Assembly (NCBI GenBank): GCA_963422465.1
Contig: OY730175.1
Span: 496,001-560,000, forward strand
DNA: 64,000 bases
Reading direction: 5' to 3'
Source: Lichina pygmaea
Lineage: Eukaryota; Ascomycota; Lichinomycetes; Lichinales; Lichinaceae
Part shown: positions 1 through 12,574 of the stretch, piece after piece
Layout: every line of letters begins with the position of its first letter
Position numbering within the stretch: the first letter of the stretch is position 1
The notes under the pieces: model-generated
Seen by the model: the letters and a program-made list of their open reading frames with translations, nothing else
What the model was told of the DNA's origin: nothing
Database searches by the model: none
Program-made: the position numbers and the translations under genes

Positions 1-2578
1 GTGTGTTCTCATCGATTCGATCCTGAGACGACTACACAGTTTTGCTTGTGCATATGTCGACGACGTCGTGATCTTTCAAACAAGTTGAGCGAATCCTTGC
101 AACACCTCCGCGAGGTCTTCTCGACGCTGAGCGAGACGCCTAATCGTTTCGCCGACTAATGCCAATTCTTGACTGCAAGGATTTTGTCTTGTACGGTACT
201 TCAACTGTCGTACCAACAATGTCAAATAGTCAGAGGGTAAGTACACAGGGGCATAGAAAGAAACTGACGCTATTGTGGACATTAGTCAGGAGCATTCGCC
301 AGTAGCTGGCTAGAAGTCAGCAGGTTCGACTCCATGGTCGAATCTGACAATCGTGCTATGGCTCTTCTTCTCTCCCGACGAATTCGCCCTTTGGTAGGCA
401 TAGCGAGGAGAATGGTCACCTTTCCTTTTTCCTATGAAAGGTGAGATACTTATCTCGGGCTTTGGTTGAAGATCTGAAGACGAAGTACTGATATAGTATC
501 ACATGCTAGGCTGCCACGATCGAGATGTACATGGCAGAAGAAAAGAACCCCGATTTCAAGTCCTTGCTGGCTCTTCACAGGTGCGTTTGGAACTAGCACC
601 GAATAAATACGAGTATGCATATCAAGCATCTCTCGAGACTTTCAATATTGCAATGTCGACGAGACTGTGTCAAGCTGTTGATGTGAGATCAGAGCTGATC
701 AAACATCTCCTCAACTCAAACTTTTCATGAAAAGCATATCAGACGCTGGGCTGATATGCTGAACAAGTACGAGAGAGTGCATCGACTAGGCTACGTCTAA
801 GCAGATGTTAAGATCCAGCTATCGTTCATTTCAACTTGACTATTGATGTTGACAACAAACTTTGTCGACCAGTCTTTATTCTGATTCTCAATCAGCGCAA
901 TGTCATCGGAAGCCAGACGACAAGAACGTCAAAGGCTCTGGACATTGAGACTGACATGCTGGGAGCCATTCAAGAGAAAGCAAGGTTATGCTCGACAAGA
1001 ACCTCTTTGGTGAAGCCTACCTCGTCAGATGGGTCGAGATGATATTTTGCTAGAGGGCACGTCGGGATTACGCGATCTTCCCCGCTGCGAGGAATTTTGC
1101 TGTGGAGCTGTTGTGGACTCGGCACGTCAGATCTTGGCCCCTACACTCTACGTATGGTCAGCCCTTGGCCGCCGGGGAAAGAAGAAGCTAGCTTCACCAC
1201 AAGGCAGGCGTGTCTCAACCCCCTCCCCTCCCCACTTCTAAATGGGCAGCTCGAGCCCCCACTAGAGGAGAGTAATCGATCGATCGATCACACTGACGGA
1301 TATCACACATGGGCAAACTGAACGTATTCCGATCTGTCCGGACACTAACTGGAGGCCAGAAAATATCAAAGAACACGATGCTGGAACAGCTGGGATTACT
1401 ATCAAGCTTTTTCGACAGCGACATAGCATCGAGGGGGGGGGGGTTAAGTTAATCAGATAGCACGAGCCCGCACAGCAATTGACTAACTGCTTATCCTCCG
1501 ACCTGCATCTAGCCTCCCTGAAAGAAATACGGGCTCTGGAATGGCACTATAGTCGGGCATAGACGACAACGGTCCACGTACGATGCCCTCGGATGTATGA
1601 CCAGTCATGACCATTTCTCAGCCCCGGCGCTATTCTCAAACATCCTCTGGTCTTCTTGATCGTCTTCGAACCGGACGTTCGCTATCGACAATGTGCGAAA
1701 CAATAGACGGGGCGGTGTATCAGCCTCGTCAACCTCAACCTCAACCTCAGGAATATATCACCGCGGTACGGAATATATACTCACGTGTTTAGGAAGCTCT
1801 CCGAGTAACCAATTGTGGTAAATCATGAGAAGAGTCTGTAAAGATTATGCACTTCATATCCATACATCCTTAGGTAACGAAGACCTCTCGAGGTGTTGCC
1901 CCTAAAGTCGAGTCCCAGGATGGTTCGAATGTCCAGGCTGATATAGGCGGCTAAGGAAGCTATGTAGTGTTCCTCTTAGAAGTATCAGAAGCTCTGTGAC
2001 GTCCGACGATGATGATGATGATGATGATGGTTCCACGAGCCCGTCTACTTCATGGCCATAGATGAATGCTTGAGCTAGTCACCTGGCACTCAATGTGCAG
2101 GACAGGCCTGGACTCTTGTGAACTAGGATCCTGGTAAATCTGGTAGGCCGGTGCTGTGAAGTAATTGCTATTCGCTACAGCCTCAGCTCGAAATGCCGAA
2201 GCAGGCCTGCTGATCTGTCTTTCTCCAGCTTCAGCGACGCATAGCTTGTTTAGAAGGTGTCATGTCTTGCTTTTTCGCCGCTGAGGCGCTCCCCAAAATG
2301 CTTTTTTTTTCTCGGGAAAGTAGAAAAGCCTGGGAAGTGAAATCGATACGATAGGTAGAAGTACAGCAGTTTTCGTAAGACGTGGGCTTCCGGAGTCCAG
2401 AGCAGTCTGGCGGGGCCTTTCATCTGCTTCTGCGAACAAACACACTGGAGCCTTTTCCTTCGACGTATCACACCCATGATCCTGCCGCCATTCCGCTGGG
2501 CGCAATCAAGGCTCGATTCGTCACTCCAGCTACGTGATCACCGCTTAGACCGGGCTCGACTGGAACGGATCCTCCTAG
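1..2578. other. Non-coding or unrecognised left margin
   Basis: Only short ORFs (under 85 codons) lie here on either strand, and none has a recognisable domain or a splice-joined extension. A B-box-like GGTTCGACTCC occurs near 324, but it lacks a pairing T-stem and a correctly spaced A-box. There is a short ATG trinucleotide run near 2007-2028 and a G run at 1432-1442. I see no gene. Confidence 0.5.
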
Positions 2579-3535
2579 TCATCGGTGTACCCAGCCGGAA
2601 CTGTCCGGACTGGTCCCGACGGCGAATGAGGCAGCAGGCGCACCGTTCTGGTGGTTGGCTTGTTCTGAGCTAGTAGCAGTAGCCCTAGCTGAAGCACGAG
2701 CAGGACTGAGAGACGGGAGTATGTCGCAGTCAAAGTATGATGGGCATCTGTTGCGCTTCGGCCGGCGCTCCTTCCGGTAGATCTCGACGCCCGGACTCAG
2801 CGGCACAACCTTCCGTCCCAGCGACGCCGGGTCCGAGAAACGTCTGGGGGTGATGTCTGACAGGGCTGGAGGGCTCGGACTCCCCTCCGGACAACTCATA
2901 TAGCTTGGGATCTCTGGCCGGGACGGAGGAGAATCTTCTCCACTCGGCTGCGCCTCCTTGAAGGTATCGATGTCCGTGGACGTCTCTGGATCCCAGTTCT
3001 CCTTGTCGCTCAGGCTTCCCGTCGGCGAAGGAATCACGTGATACTCTTCTGCGAGGTGGTATTGTTTCTTCCTTCTTCCGTTCCCACTTGACGGGAAGTG
3101 TTGCTGCCGCTCGGGACGTAATGCACTTGTAGGGCCACGCATGAATGTGGTGTTAGGGACGGTGATCGGAGCGCCCGGGAACCGAGTGTCTTCGTCGACG
3201 AAGATAGGAGAGTTGCTGCACAATCCCGGCTGCAGAGACCCTGACGTGCTTGATCCGATCTCCATCCTCGCCCTCACGGGGCTATCCTCGACTGCGTACG
3301 TCCGACACCCCGTGGCCTGTTGTTTCGCACTTGCAGACGCCCTAGTTTGACTCGGCCCGGGGGGCGAGGCGGAATCAGCATGCATGCCTTCGTCGAGCTG
3401 CATATCCTTCCGCCGCCGAGGAGGACGCCCCCACTCCGCCGCCAGACCGGGGGAGTCTTTGCTGGCGTGGAAAGTGGGAGTTCGACCAACGTGATGCGCT
3501 CTGCGAGAGGTACGGTATGGGTTATTACCTTCCAC
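2579..3535 (-). CDS. SP-rich, KEN-box-containing protein of unknown function
   Basis: This is a 318-residue single-exon ORF with no catalytic domain I recognise. It is largely disordered in composition, rich in Ser, Pro and Arg. A KEN tripeptide (SDKENWDPE) lies at residues 178-180, the kind of motif the anaphase-promoting complex reads as a degron. About ten Ser-Pro or Thr-Pro dipeptides are spread along the chain and could be CDK or MAPK sites. A basic, proline-flanked block around residues 227-274 (PRRFSDPASL, LSPGVEIYRKERRPKRNR, then an acidic YFDCDILP) looks like the most constrained part and could hold a nuclear signal. Together these suggest a cell-cycle-regulated nuclear protein, but that is inference. 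The start at 3535 is the first Met of the open frame; an upstream exon cannot be excluded. The neighbours on both sides are non-coding. Confidence 0.6.
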   Translation of the reverse strand: MEGNNPYRTSRRAHHVGRTPTFHASKDSPGLAAEWGRPPRRRKDMQLDEGMHADSASPPGPSQTRASASAKQQATGCRTYAVEDSPVRARMEIGSSTSGSLQPGLCSNSPIFVDEDTRFPGAPITVPNTTFMRGPTSALRPERQQHFPSSGNGRRKKQYHLAEEYHVIPSPTGSLSDKENWDPETSTDIDTFKEAQPSGEDSPPSRPEIPSYMSCPEGSPSPPALSDITPRRFSDPASLGRKVVPLSPGVEIYRKERRPKRNRCPSYFDCDILPSLSPARASARATATSSEQANHQNGAPAASFAVGTSPDSSGWVHR

Positions 3536-6500
3536 CTTGCGTCGAGGTCAAGAGTGACGGTACGGCAAGGATGACGGGCGACTGTCAAACTTGTGCGAGA
3601 GTCACACACACATACACACACACTGTCTGTGTTGTATTTGAAACTCACACCGGAGCTCTGAAGCCGTGGCTGCAGTTGACGTGATGCGCACCTTCCCATT
3701 TCAGACAAACTAACAGAAGGCAGGCATCAACCTGCTCGGCCGTCTTTGTTCTTTCTCGGCTTGGCGCACCTGATTCCGGCCCGAGCAGGTGTTGTCTCCT
3801 TCTGCAAGGACGCTTGGATATGCCGTGTCGTTTTTTGACACATTGAAGCTGCCAAAAGCTTCAATGGTTCCCCTCGACTAGTGTCTTTTCGTCACACAGA
3901 CCACTGCAGCCGCGCAGGCCAGAAGATTGGTCTGACCTTCGTTTTGTCAGGTATGGCTTGACGACACGCACGTCATGCTTTGACGGAGTGCCGGTGAGAT
4001 GGCTCGAGTTTCCACGAGCGAGGATCATCTACTCGTACATCTTTCGTGACCGATCTTTGACCTTCTGGGGAGTCTACACAAATCTTGACGGGACCTGCAA
4101 ACTACGAGGTTGTGATGCTGCACGGCTTGGAATACCATGCGGTAAACAGTTCCACTTTGACTTGTCGAAGATCTCCAGTGTTCCAACTTGAAGCGCAAGA
4201 GGACGCGAAGTTTGATTGAGCTGCTCGAGACTAGCTCTAGAAGGCGTCAAAATAAGCTCCGTTCAACATGACATACTGCCATGGCACACCCCATCACAAA
4301 CACACCAAGTGTGTTGAAGATAGGGGATTGTCAGTGGTTGCACGGAAGGGCTTGTCATCCCCTAAATTACGATGGTATCCTTTGCAAGACAGGGGAGAGT
4401 ACTTACGCATCGACGAGCTGATAGCTCAATCTCCACTTTTGCCATTTACTCCGCCTTACCATCCAAAAATTTTCCAACACCCCACTTCATCACACTGTCC
4501 AATGCGACGAGGGAGTCCAGGACTCCATTTACCAGACTCCCGTAGTAGCTTCTCTAATATGTTCATGTTGAACCATGGCCGGTCGTCTTCCATCAAGTAA
4601 CGCACTCAGAGCTCAAGGTGAGGTTCTTGGGTGCAGATGGAGAATGTGAGAGGGGCCTTGCGACGTTGGGATCCCAAGGAGGTGACTTTGGTAACCTCTG
4701 ACACTTTCAGCTGAAGACTGATCATGCAGGCTCCCGAGACGACCGTATGTTTCTGAGCCCCGAGGACAGTCTTGCTGGTCGAGCATGATTTCCCCTCGAC
4801 GATCAGGGGCACAAACCAAACAGGCCCTTGTTGCGTGGGGTAAGCAACGAGCACCCTCCGTCGCTGGACTGACTTGCAGAGATAGTTGGCCGGGGAGCTT
4901 GCTGAGACCTTGAAGCTCGAGCGAACACCAGAGAAGATGTGTTTTATTGAGTTTGACCACCTGATAGACAGGCCCGGAGCGGTTATCTTCCCTGATTGTT
5001 CTGTTGAAGGCGTAAGTCAAGCCATCAGATACGGTAGTGTTTGCGCGATTGACAACAAGCCGCCCTGGCATCGGGGCACTACTTGTCATCTTCAGAAATC
5101 TTAGGTGAGACAATGGAATCAACTTGGTGGCACTCCTTTCCCAAGGCCATTGATTCCTTCAACCTGGGCCATTATGTTTTCATGCTTTTACTAGTTTATC
5201 CCGCCAGCAGGCTAGCCACGGATCAGGCAGCGCAACATACGGAGCTGGATTGGTGGCGAAGCCTGCCTGACAATTGCTATAGCCGGCGCAGGGTTTGTCA
5301 CCTGGCCCCCAGCTGGTCACCGGGGTCAGTGCTGACTTTAAACGCACTCGGAGCTGAAGCCCTGGCCATCGCTATTCTGAAAATAGCGGCTAAGCAGACA
5401 CCTGAAGGTATGTTTTCTATATATAACTAACAGTTGGGGACTGGGATAGAAAATAATACCTTGGACCAACTGGATATCATATCACGAAACAACATAGCCG
5501 TTCAGATTACTCGTCCTTCCTTCACGGGCGTATCTTTATCTACCCTCATCACGTGCCTGATGCCGCTTCCTTTGCTACTTTGACTGCGCTATGTGCTACC
5601 GGCATGGCAGGACTCCCTCCGAGTCCACCATCGTGGTGATGACGATGGTGAAGGTGATGTAGGACGGGTGAAGCTCGATAAGACAAACCCGTCAGCAGTG
5701 AACAACAAGGAGACAAACCTGACTTACCTATAACTACTCCGGGCAATTACTGCCGTACCCCCCTCTATGCAGATTTCTTGCTCCCATGCCCCCCTCTTAC
5801 TTCAATGCTCCCCTCGCTTACTGCTGATACTTCTAATTTCGTGGCAACCACGAGAAACAACAAGTACTACTAAACTTTTGGAGCATCAGCCCCCCGACTG
5901 ATGTGGTGGCACAGCTATCGGAGTCTCTATCCCCTCCCAAAAAGCGACATCTGGCCGAGATCTAAGTACACTACTGTTCGTCGGAGCATCTTAAGTGACT
6001 TCCAAAAGATCAAGACTGGAAATTACTTCCTGTGTGGTGCTGACAAAGCTTATGACACTCGCGCGCTGCTCGGCTTGGAGAGATACCTAGCTTCATACGC
6101 GACAGCTCTGCAAAGTGAATGTACCTATCTAAGCGAGGGGGGCACCGGAGCAAGAAATCTGCACAATGGAGGGCACGGCAGTAATTGTCCGTCAGGGCTA
6201 CGTGTCGTACCCGGACGCCAACAACGTTGGTGCTGCATCGCTCAGGGGAAACCGGCCGCGGAATGCTTACTCATCAGGACCTGCCCCTCCGGAGCTTAGT
6301 AAGCTTTCTAAGCTACTTAGCACTGATCGGAACTTTTGTTGATTAGTATAGATTAGGTCAGCCAGTACGTACAAAAGAAGGACTGCTATCAGAGGTACCA
6401 GTACGTAAGTAGTGACCTGTGAGTGACGGTATGTTACGTATTGTACCTTACACGTACTGTACGGAAGTACTTCCGTCCGTTCCATTACAGACAACACCCC

Positions 6501-7383
6501 CAGCCTTTCAATCACTTGTCCAGCAGAAGTGGGGCACGGAGGCACGCTACAGCAAAGTTCGGACGACGCCAACATCGTTGGATCAAGGAGTCCAATCCGA
6601 GAGGCCCGAACGGCTTTTGGTACCTCGGAGATGTTTTCGACGACGTCGTCTACCATCTACATACGTACGGACTACTCCGTACAATCCCTAAGGGTGCGGT
6701 CTTCTCAGCAACAAGACAAGGGGCACTCCTCTGCTCGCTCCTCTGCTCGCGGCTCTGAAGAGGCTCGGATCGGAGCCTCTTGATTGTTGACACCGACTCG
6801 TGCTTTTAAGGTCTCTCTGTCGTGCAGCGTGGCCGAAGCTTCTGCTGACTTGGCTCCAAGCTACTGGAGCGTCGTGGTTCCAGAGCTGTCTTGTATCAGG
6901 ATGGCATACTGTACCTATGTACTTCTTCCAGGTCAAGGTGGCCGTGTCTCACCGTCGCTCGACTGTAAGACCACTGGAAACAGCGCTACCCTTCGACCGG
7001 TCTCTGTTGGGGCCCACAGCCCCTCTACTGGCAAAAAGCAAAGGCCGAAGGGCGTATCAAGCAGCTTCCGATGCGAATGAAGCCTCCGCGCTACCGAGTG
7101 AAGGTGGGCACGGCAGAGCGGAACCGGGAGGAGAGAAGCAAGCAATGAAGCCAATGAAGTCAAGATTCAGTCTCCGGCGTGGATTATGCGTGGCGGAAAC
7201 GATGGCCGATGGGGCGAGAATCGCGACAGTAATGCGCAAAGCCGTCGACCGAAGTACGATACGTACTCATGGTACGTAACGTACTACGTTACTGTACTAC
7301 GTACGTGCAGTACATACGTACCTACTACACTGTATGTGTACTGTAAGTGCTGCACTGCAAGGTACGGTACATGCGTACGTCAG

Positions 7384-7425
7384 TACCCGTGCCATGGGGG
7401 GGTATTACCCCCCATGGCACGGGTA
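7384..7425. repeat. Near-perfect long palindrome (inverted repeat)
   Basis: Two arms of 20-21 bases, starting TACCCGTGCCATGGGG and mirrored as CCCCATGGCACGGGTA, meet around a single T. The only flaw is one extra G in the left arm. As DNA it could form a cruciform, and as RNA a very stable hairpin. It sits in a spacer about 1.6 kb before the EGF-module gene. Confidence 0.85.
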
Positions 7426-8338
7426 TTGCTTCTTTCCTCCTCGTTGCTACGCTTCCTCCTGGCCCCCAATGCCACAACCCCTTAACGTCTCACCAGGAGG
7501 AGAGCAGCTAGTGTGCAGATGGGTGGTACAGTAGGGCAAGTCGTGCTGGAGCCCCCCGTCCTGCGCTTCCCTTCGCCCGCTGCGAGTTGCTGATGGCTTG
7601 GTTGTAGTTGTCATGATAGGACTCCTTCTCTTTCTATTCGCAAAAGCGCCGCCAGCGTCAGTACTGTAGCTCGCTGGACCGGCTCGACTGGCTGGTTGCA
7701 TTCGAAGCGAAGCTCGTTCCGAGACTGCCCAGCCCAGCTCTGTGGGGAGGCCTCTTGTACGGTATTTCTCGAGGGCGAACAATATAACGCCGCCGTGGCC
7801 GCCTCCGTCCTTGTGCCGCGGGACCAAATACGAAGCTGTCGTTGCCGAGACGTGCTGGACCAATAAGCTTGGCGGGGACGCCGTCGACGACAGTGAGCGA
7901 TTAGCTTACGTGCTCCAGCAACTCGTTCGCGCTTGCGTAGACGATGTTGCTGCTGGCGGGCTCGGAAAATTCATTGGTGGACACCGTCCTGACCTCGTAC
8001 GGGACTGCCGCACCGCACAGACGGACATAATACAGTGCAAAGTAAGTCGGGACGACGATCTTGCGATGCATGACCTGTCTCGGACACGAAATCCCGGGTC
8101 TGGTGACAAAGAGCCTTACGCTCCATCATAAGCTGCGACGACCTGTCACCGCTACGATTTCCTTGCGCCATCGGGTTTCATACCGTTACTCCGAAGCTTG
8201 ACATCACGTTTCATACCGCGCTTCTCGTTCTCCTGCCTCGACGCTTACCGTCTGTGCGGCGACGTCCTCCCAGTCCGTCGCATGGCGCATGACTGATTGC
8301 GGAGGTCGAAGACAGCTGCGTCACGACCACCACGGACC

Positions 8339-8360
8339 CCCCCCCCCCCCCCCCCCCCCC
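8339..8360. repeat. Poly(C) tract
   Basis: An almost uninterrupted run of about 22 C on the plus strand, about 640 bases upstream of the start codon at 8996. It is one of several such G/C homopolymers in the window. Confidence 0.8.
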
Positions 8361-8995
8361 AGCCTTCACACCGATCGCCAATCCGAGTTCATCTCAGATC
8401 TCAAAGCGCTCAGCAACATTCTGGCTCCAGAGCGACGGCGACTGCGTCGGTCGATGACCCTCTTCCTCGAGAGCGCACTGCTGCCAAACGGTCGGGGTGG
8501 GCTTGCGCTCGGCCTCCAGCATCGAACCGTTTCGTCAGGCTTGATGCAGCTCCGCTGCACGTCTTTCCTTACACAGCATGAAATTGACGATGCGATGCAT
8601 CGAGATCTGAGGAGGGGCAGCTTTTAGGATTGAAAGAGCGGACGAGTCCTCTGCGTCGATCCTTTCACCTCTTGTCTTGAAGAACACCTCCGTCTTCAAT
8701 GTGAAAAGGAAGCACCCGTCTGCCTCTTCGCGCCAGAGACGACTGCGTCCGAGTCACTCGTTTGGAAACAGCAAGCTCCGAATGCAAGTCATCGGGTCGA
8801 CCGCTGGGCGTTTCATCTACAGCTACGAAGTACGACTCGACGAAACGAACTTGCTCGGCGTACGGCTCGGTTTCGGAATCGTCCCAGTGTCGTCACAACC
8901 ACCGACATCACCACCGAGTGCCCGTCGAGGCTATACTGACCATCATCTGGATGAGGCGACATAGACCATTGGCTTTTGAGTGAAGGGGAGGCCAA

Positions 8996-9414
8996 ATGAG
9001 TGGGAGCGATCGCGATCCTTTGCGGCAAGCTGCTCCCGAGGCACCGTTGTCCAAGTTCCCGCGCCGGGCTGCTCCCGCGGCAGCGGTCGACGCCGGGAGG
9101 GCTGGCCGAGATGATGCGGATATCTCGACCGGCGGGCCTTCGTACCCGTCGACAGAGAGCCCGGTGGACGAGGCGCAAAAGGCGGCCGAGCTGCAACGTA
9201 CCCAGCACAGGGAGCAATCGGCCACACAGCCACGGTCGGATGGAGAAGTCTCACAGCTGCACAGGAAATGGCCACAACGGAGTAACCCGCGGTTCTCCAA
9301 CAGACTCCAACGACCCTCGTCACAGGGATCGCCCTCGGCCGCCGGCGCTTCGAGCTCGGTAGGAGAGGGCGACATGGGAGCTTCGTCGAGACCGGACAAC
9401 AGCAACAGCAACGT

Positions 9415-9490
<76 letters not shown>

Positions 9491-12104
9491 GACGACGACG
9501 GTGGATATGGCTCGGAGGCGCGGCAACCTCCACAGCGACCAAGGCGGCCAAGCTACGTTCCTTCCCTCGACATGTCGCGGACGCCCGAATCGCCAACCGG
9601 CGGCGAGCCGGCCTATCGCTACTGGGAGGACGACTACCAGCGGGGGGCCGCCCAGCACCAGCAGTACCAGCAGCACCAGCAGCACCAGCAGCACCAGCAG
9701 CACCAGCAGCACCAGCAGCACCAGCAGCACCAGCAGCACCAGCAGCACCAGCAGCACCAGCAGCACCAGCAGCACCAGCAGCACCAGCAGCACCAGCAGC
9801 ACCAGCACCAGCACCAGCACCAGCACCAGCACCAGCCGGGTCGAACGTCGGCCAGCTTCAGCAACACCTCGTCGGTGTACTCGCCGCTGTTCTCGCCCGC
9901 CGGACGACCGTTGCCGACGTCGTCCGACTACGCCTCCGTCAGCTCCAACCCCGGCCGCAAGGCCTTGACCAGCGCCGCCCCGCCCGCTCGCAAGGCATAT
10001 CAATCCTACCACTCGCAATACTCGCACGTCACGCCCATACCCGAAGAAGGACCCGGGTCGCATGGCTCGCACGGCTCGTTCGCCTCCAGTCGTGTGATTC
10101 CTTCGAGTTGGGGTTCGGCCTTGTCGGACGAGGGGTACAGCTGGCAGCCGAGGCATTCCGCCAACGACGACCCGAGCCCGGATATTCCGAGGGGAGACCC
10201 GTTCGGGACAATCCCGGAGGAGGGGGACTGGCGGGACGCCGCCGGAGACGACATCGCCGAGCGGTGGGACGAGGCGCCGTCGGGGGCGGCGGGCCAGAAC
10301 GCCGAGACGTCAGCCGACGTCTCGTCGTTGTCGGTCGCGACGAGCGGCCCAGACGAAGCATCGCGCGAGACGCCTCCGACCTCGGGCCACGGAGACGGGA
10401 GCGCAGCAAAGGCACCGGTCCGCACCCGGGTACCGACGCCTGATCTGCGAACGGCCTTCGCCGTGGCCATGTCCGGTGGCATGGACGTGGACGGCCCGAA
10501 CCGGGGTCTGGGGGTCTCGACCTCGGGAGAGACCTCTGATAGAGCGGGGCCCACGCTTCAGAAGAGCCGTTCGGTGTTGTCTACCAGGTCTGCCCTGCCA
10601 CCGGCGCGGCCCATGCCCGTCGCCGACCCTCGAGCCCAGCAGATCCTCCACGGCCTTCGCAAGGGGACGTCGATCGAGGACCGGAGCACGTCGAAGTCGG
10701 TCTACGTCGACACGGACGAGCTGATGCGGAAGGAGATCAGGGCGCAACGCAGAGCACAGCGGCCGATTGCAGACGCGGCAAAGGAGACGGAGACGAGAAG
10801 CAGCCTGACCAGCCTTCCCGATCTCATCCGGAGGGCGACCAAACTGGCAACCGCACTGGACCGAGGACGACCGAACAGCCGCGTCGAGCTGGACCCTGGG
10901 CTCTCTCGGGACGAGAAGGGGAACCGTCGAGGTGCACACTGTAAGGAAGAAGGCCTTCTCGGGGGTTTTTCTTTTCTTCTCTGCTGACGACCAACACGCA
11001 GCCCCGAGACGGCCGTCGGGGTCGATCGCCGATATGCTTGCCTACTTCCCCTCGCCCGGCACGCGAGATGGGACGACGAGCGCAGATAGCGGCTATCCGA
11101 ACCGGCGACGAGGCGGCGGCGGGCCCGCCCTGGCGCACTCGTCCAACCGAGACGGATCTTTCGTCACCGCACGGCAGCGGCGGCGGTGCTGCGGCATGCC
11201 GATGTGGAGCCTCGTCGTCCTGATCGGTTTGGCGCTTCTCATCGTCACGGCCGCCATCGTCCTCCCGATCATCCTCGTCGTGCTGCCGCGGCAGGGCACG
11301 ACCGGCGACACGGGCAGCGTCGCCGACTGCGAGGCGGAGACGCAATGCCTGAACGGTGGGAGCAACGTCTCCGACGGCAACAGCTGTCGTTGCATCTGCG
11401 GCGGCGGTTTCACCGGCGACCGATGCGAGAAGGCCCCCAGCGACGCTTGCGTCATGGCGGACTTTAGGTCCGGACGAAGCCAGCTGCAGGGCGTCACGGT
11501 CGGGTCGGCCATGCCGCGTCTGTTCCGCCAAGGCGCGGACGCCTTCAACATCCCGCTCAGCGTCCCAGCCATCATCTCGGCCTTTGCGGCTCAGGAGCTC
11601 CCGTGCGTGTCGCAGAACGCACTGGTCACGTTCAACGGCCGGTCCATGCCTCCGGACGCAGCGTCCTCCTCCTCTTCCTCTTCCTCGTTGGCGGCTCGTC
11701 TCGTGCGACGGCAGTCCAACCCGGCATCGTCCTCGGACGTCCGGCTCACCCTGACCGCTCCGGCCACGACGCTCGCGACGTCCGCCTCCGGTCTCGTGAC
11801 GCAACAAGGCACCTTGACCGGCTCGGTCGACGCTGCAGCGACGGGGGCGAGCACCGCCCAGACGGACGACGACATGCTCGACTTTGCCCGGGTCGGTGTG
11901 CTGTACGTGCTTCAGGTGACGAACTGGGACACGGCCGTGGCGGCGCAGCAGCGGATCCAGGCCCTCTTCAACAGCAGGACGCAGGGGCGCGACAGTCTGA
12001 CCGTCTCTGACGACATTGGCCTGGATCTTCAGGAACGCACGTTGATCTGGGCGAACGGCACGGTCGTCGGTGGAGGCGGGAGCGGCAGCATCATCTCTGG
12101 CTGA
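8996..12104 (+). CDS. EGF-module transmembrane protein with low-complexity N-terminal half
   Basis: There are two exons, 8996-10940 and 11002-12104, joined by a 61-nt intron (GTAAGG donor, GCAG acceptor, phase 1). The product is 1015 residues. Residues 1-650 are disordered and repeat-rich: an Asn-Ser repeat at about 136-164 and a Gln-His-Gln repeat at about 220-280. Basic residues precede a single strongly hydrophobic span at about 716-742. It is followed by a cysteine-rich EGF-like module at about 757-787 (CLNGG, CRCICGGGFTGDRCE). The rest is an extracellular-type domain rich in Ser and Thr. The layout suggests a type II plasma-membrane protein with a long cytoplasmic tail and an outer EGF module. 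Such fungal EGF-domain proteins are known only as conserved hypothetical proteins; the ligand and role are unknown. The start at 8996 (CAAATGAG) is the first Met of the frame. Confidence 0.85.
9403..9489 (+). repeat. AACAGC hexanucleotide array, in frame
   Basis: About 14 tandem AACAGC units encode alternating Asn-Ser inside the EGF-module protein. The unit is a multiple of three, so copy-number change would keep the frame. The antisense strand of the same array reads as Ala-Val or Leu runs, which explains the long false ORFs there. Confidence 0.9.
9655..9836 (+). repeat. CAGCACCAG nonanucleotide array, in frame
   Basis: About 16 CAGCACCAG units, then several CAGCAC units, encode a Gln-His-Gln and then Gln-His tract of about 60 residues in the EGF-module protein. 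The array is almost perfect at the DNA level, which indicates recent slippage. It preserves the reading frame. Confidence 0.9.
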
Positions 12105-12574
12105 CGGACGATTTCCGTTCTCCTCTTGGCGATTCCTCCATCTGTGGTCGATTTTTATATCGTCACGGCTCGACAGGTTCACCCCTTACTTACAGTACTC
12201 TTAATGTCTTTTGACCGGTTTGTCGGTCCTTCACCGACCTGTCCATCTCAACGAGATTTTATTCTCCCCCCCCCCCATCTATCCTGCTATGTATATACCA
12301 CATCATGACGAGGATAAAACGAAGATATATTAATCATGGATATAAATAATTTTCTCACTTGCACCATCTCCGCCATCCTCGGTATGTTCGTCGACATCTC
12401 TCGGCATCTCTCGACATCTCTTAGCATCTCTTAGCATCTCTTCGCATCTTTCCAGATCTCTATATCTCTATCCCCTCGTTCGTCCCCGTCTTCCATCATC
12501 TTTCCTTTCAACCTCACGACCATCATACCCGTCATGCTCACTATATTCATCATACCCATCATACCCATCATGAC

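Larger units (their letters stand above)
3536..8995. other. Long spacer with no recognised gene
   Basis: This is about 5.4 kb upstream of both flanking genes. It carries a CA-rich tract near 3600-3622, a near-perfect 42-bp inverted repeat at 7384-7425, clusters of GTAC/TACGTA motifs between about 6360 and 7380, and a run of about 22 C at 8339-8360. ORFs up to 169 codons occur on both strands (for example minus 4613-5122 and plus 7742-8131), but none resembles a known family or shows clean splice junctions. The last kilobase is presumably promoter and 5' UTR of the gene starting at 8996. Confidence 0.5.

Noticed and set aside
300-345. Possible tRNA (B-box-like GGTTCGACTCC)
   Set aside because: The T-stem does not pair, the A-box spacing is wrong, and no acceptor stem can be drawn.
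4606-5089. Possible small spliced gene on the minus strand (stretches such as VYQVVKLNKTHLLW and PVWFVPLIVEGK)
   Set aside because: Both stretches look protein-like, but the only donor and acceptor I can pair do not keep the frame, and no family is recognised.
9320-10156. 278-codon minus-strand ORF with Leu-Val runs
   Set aside because: The runs are the reverse reading of the coding CAG/CAC arrays on the plus strand.
10824-12182. 452-codon minus-strand ORF opposite the EGF-module gene
   Set aside because: Arg-rich antisense frame with no domain; the plus strand has an EGF module, a membrane span and a validated intron.
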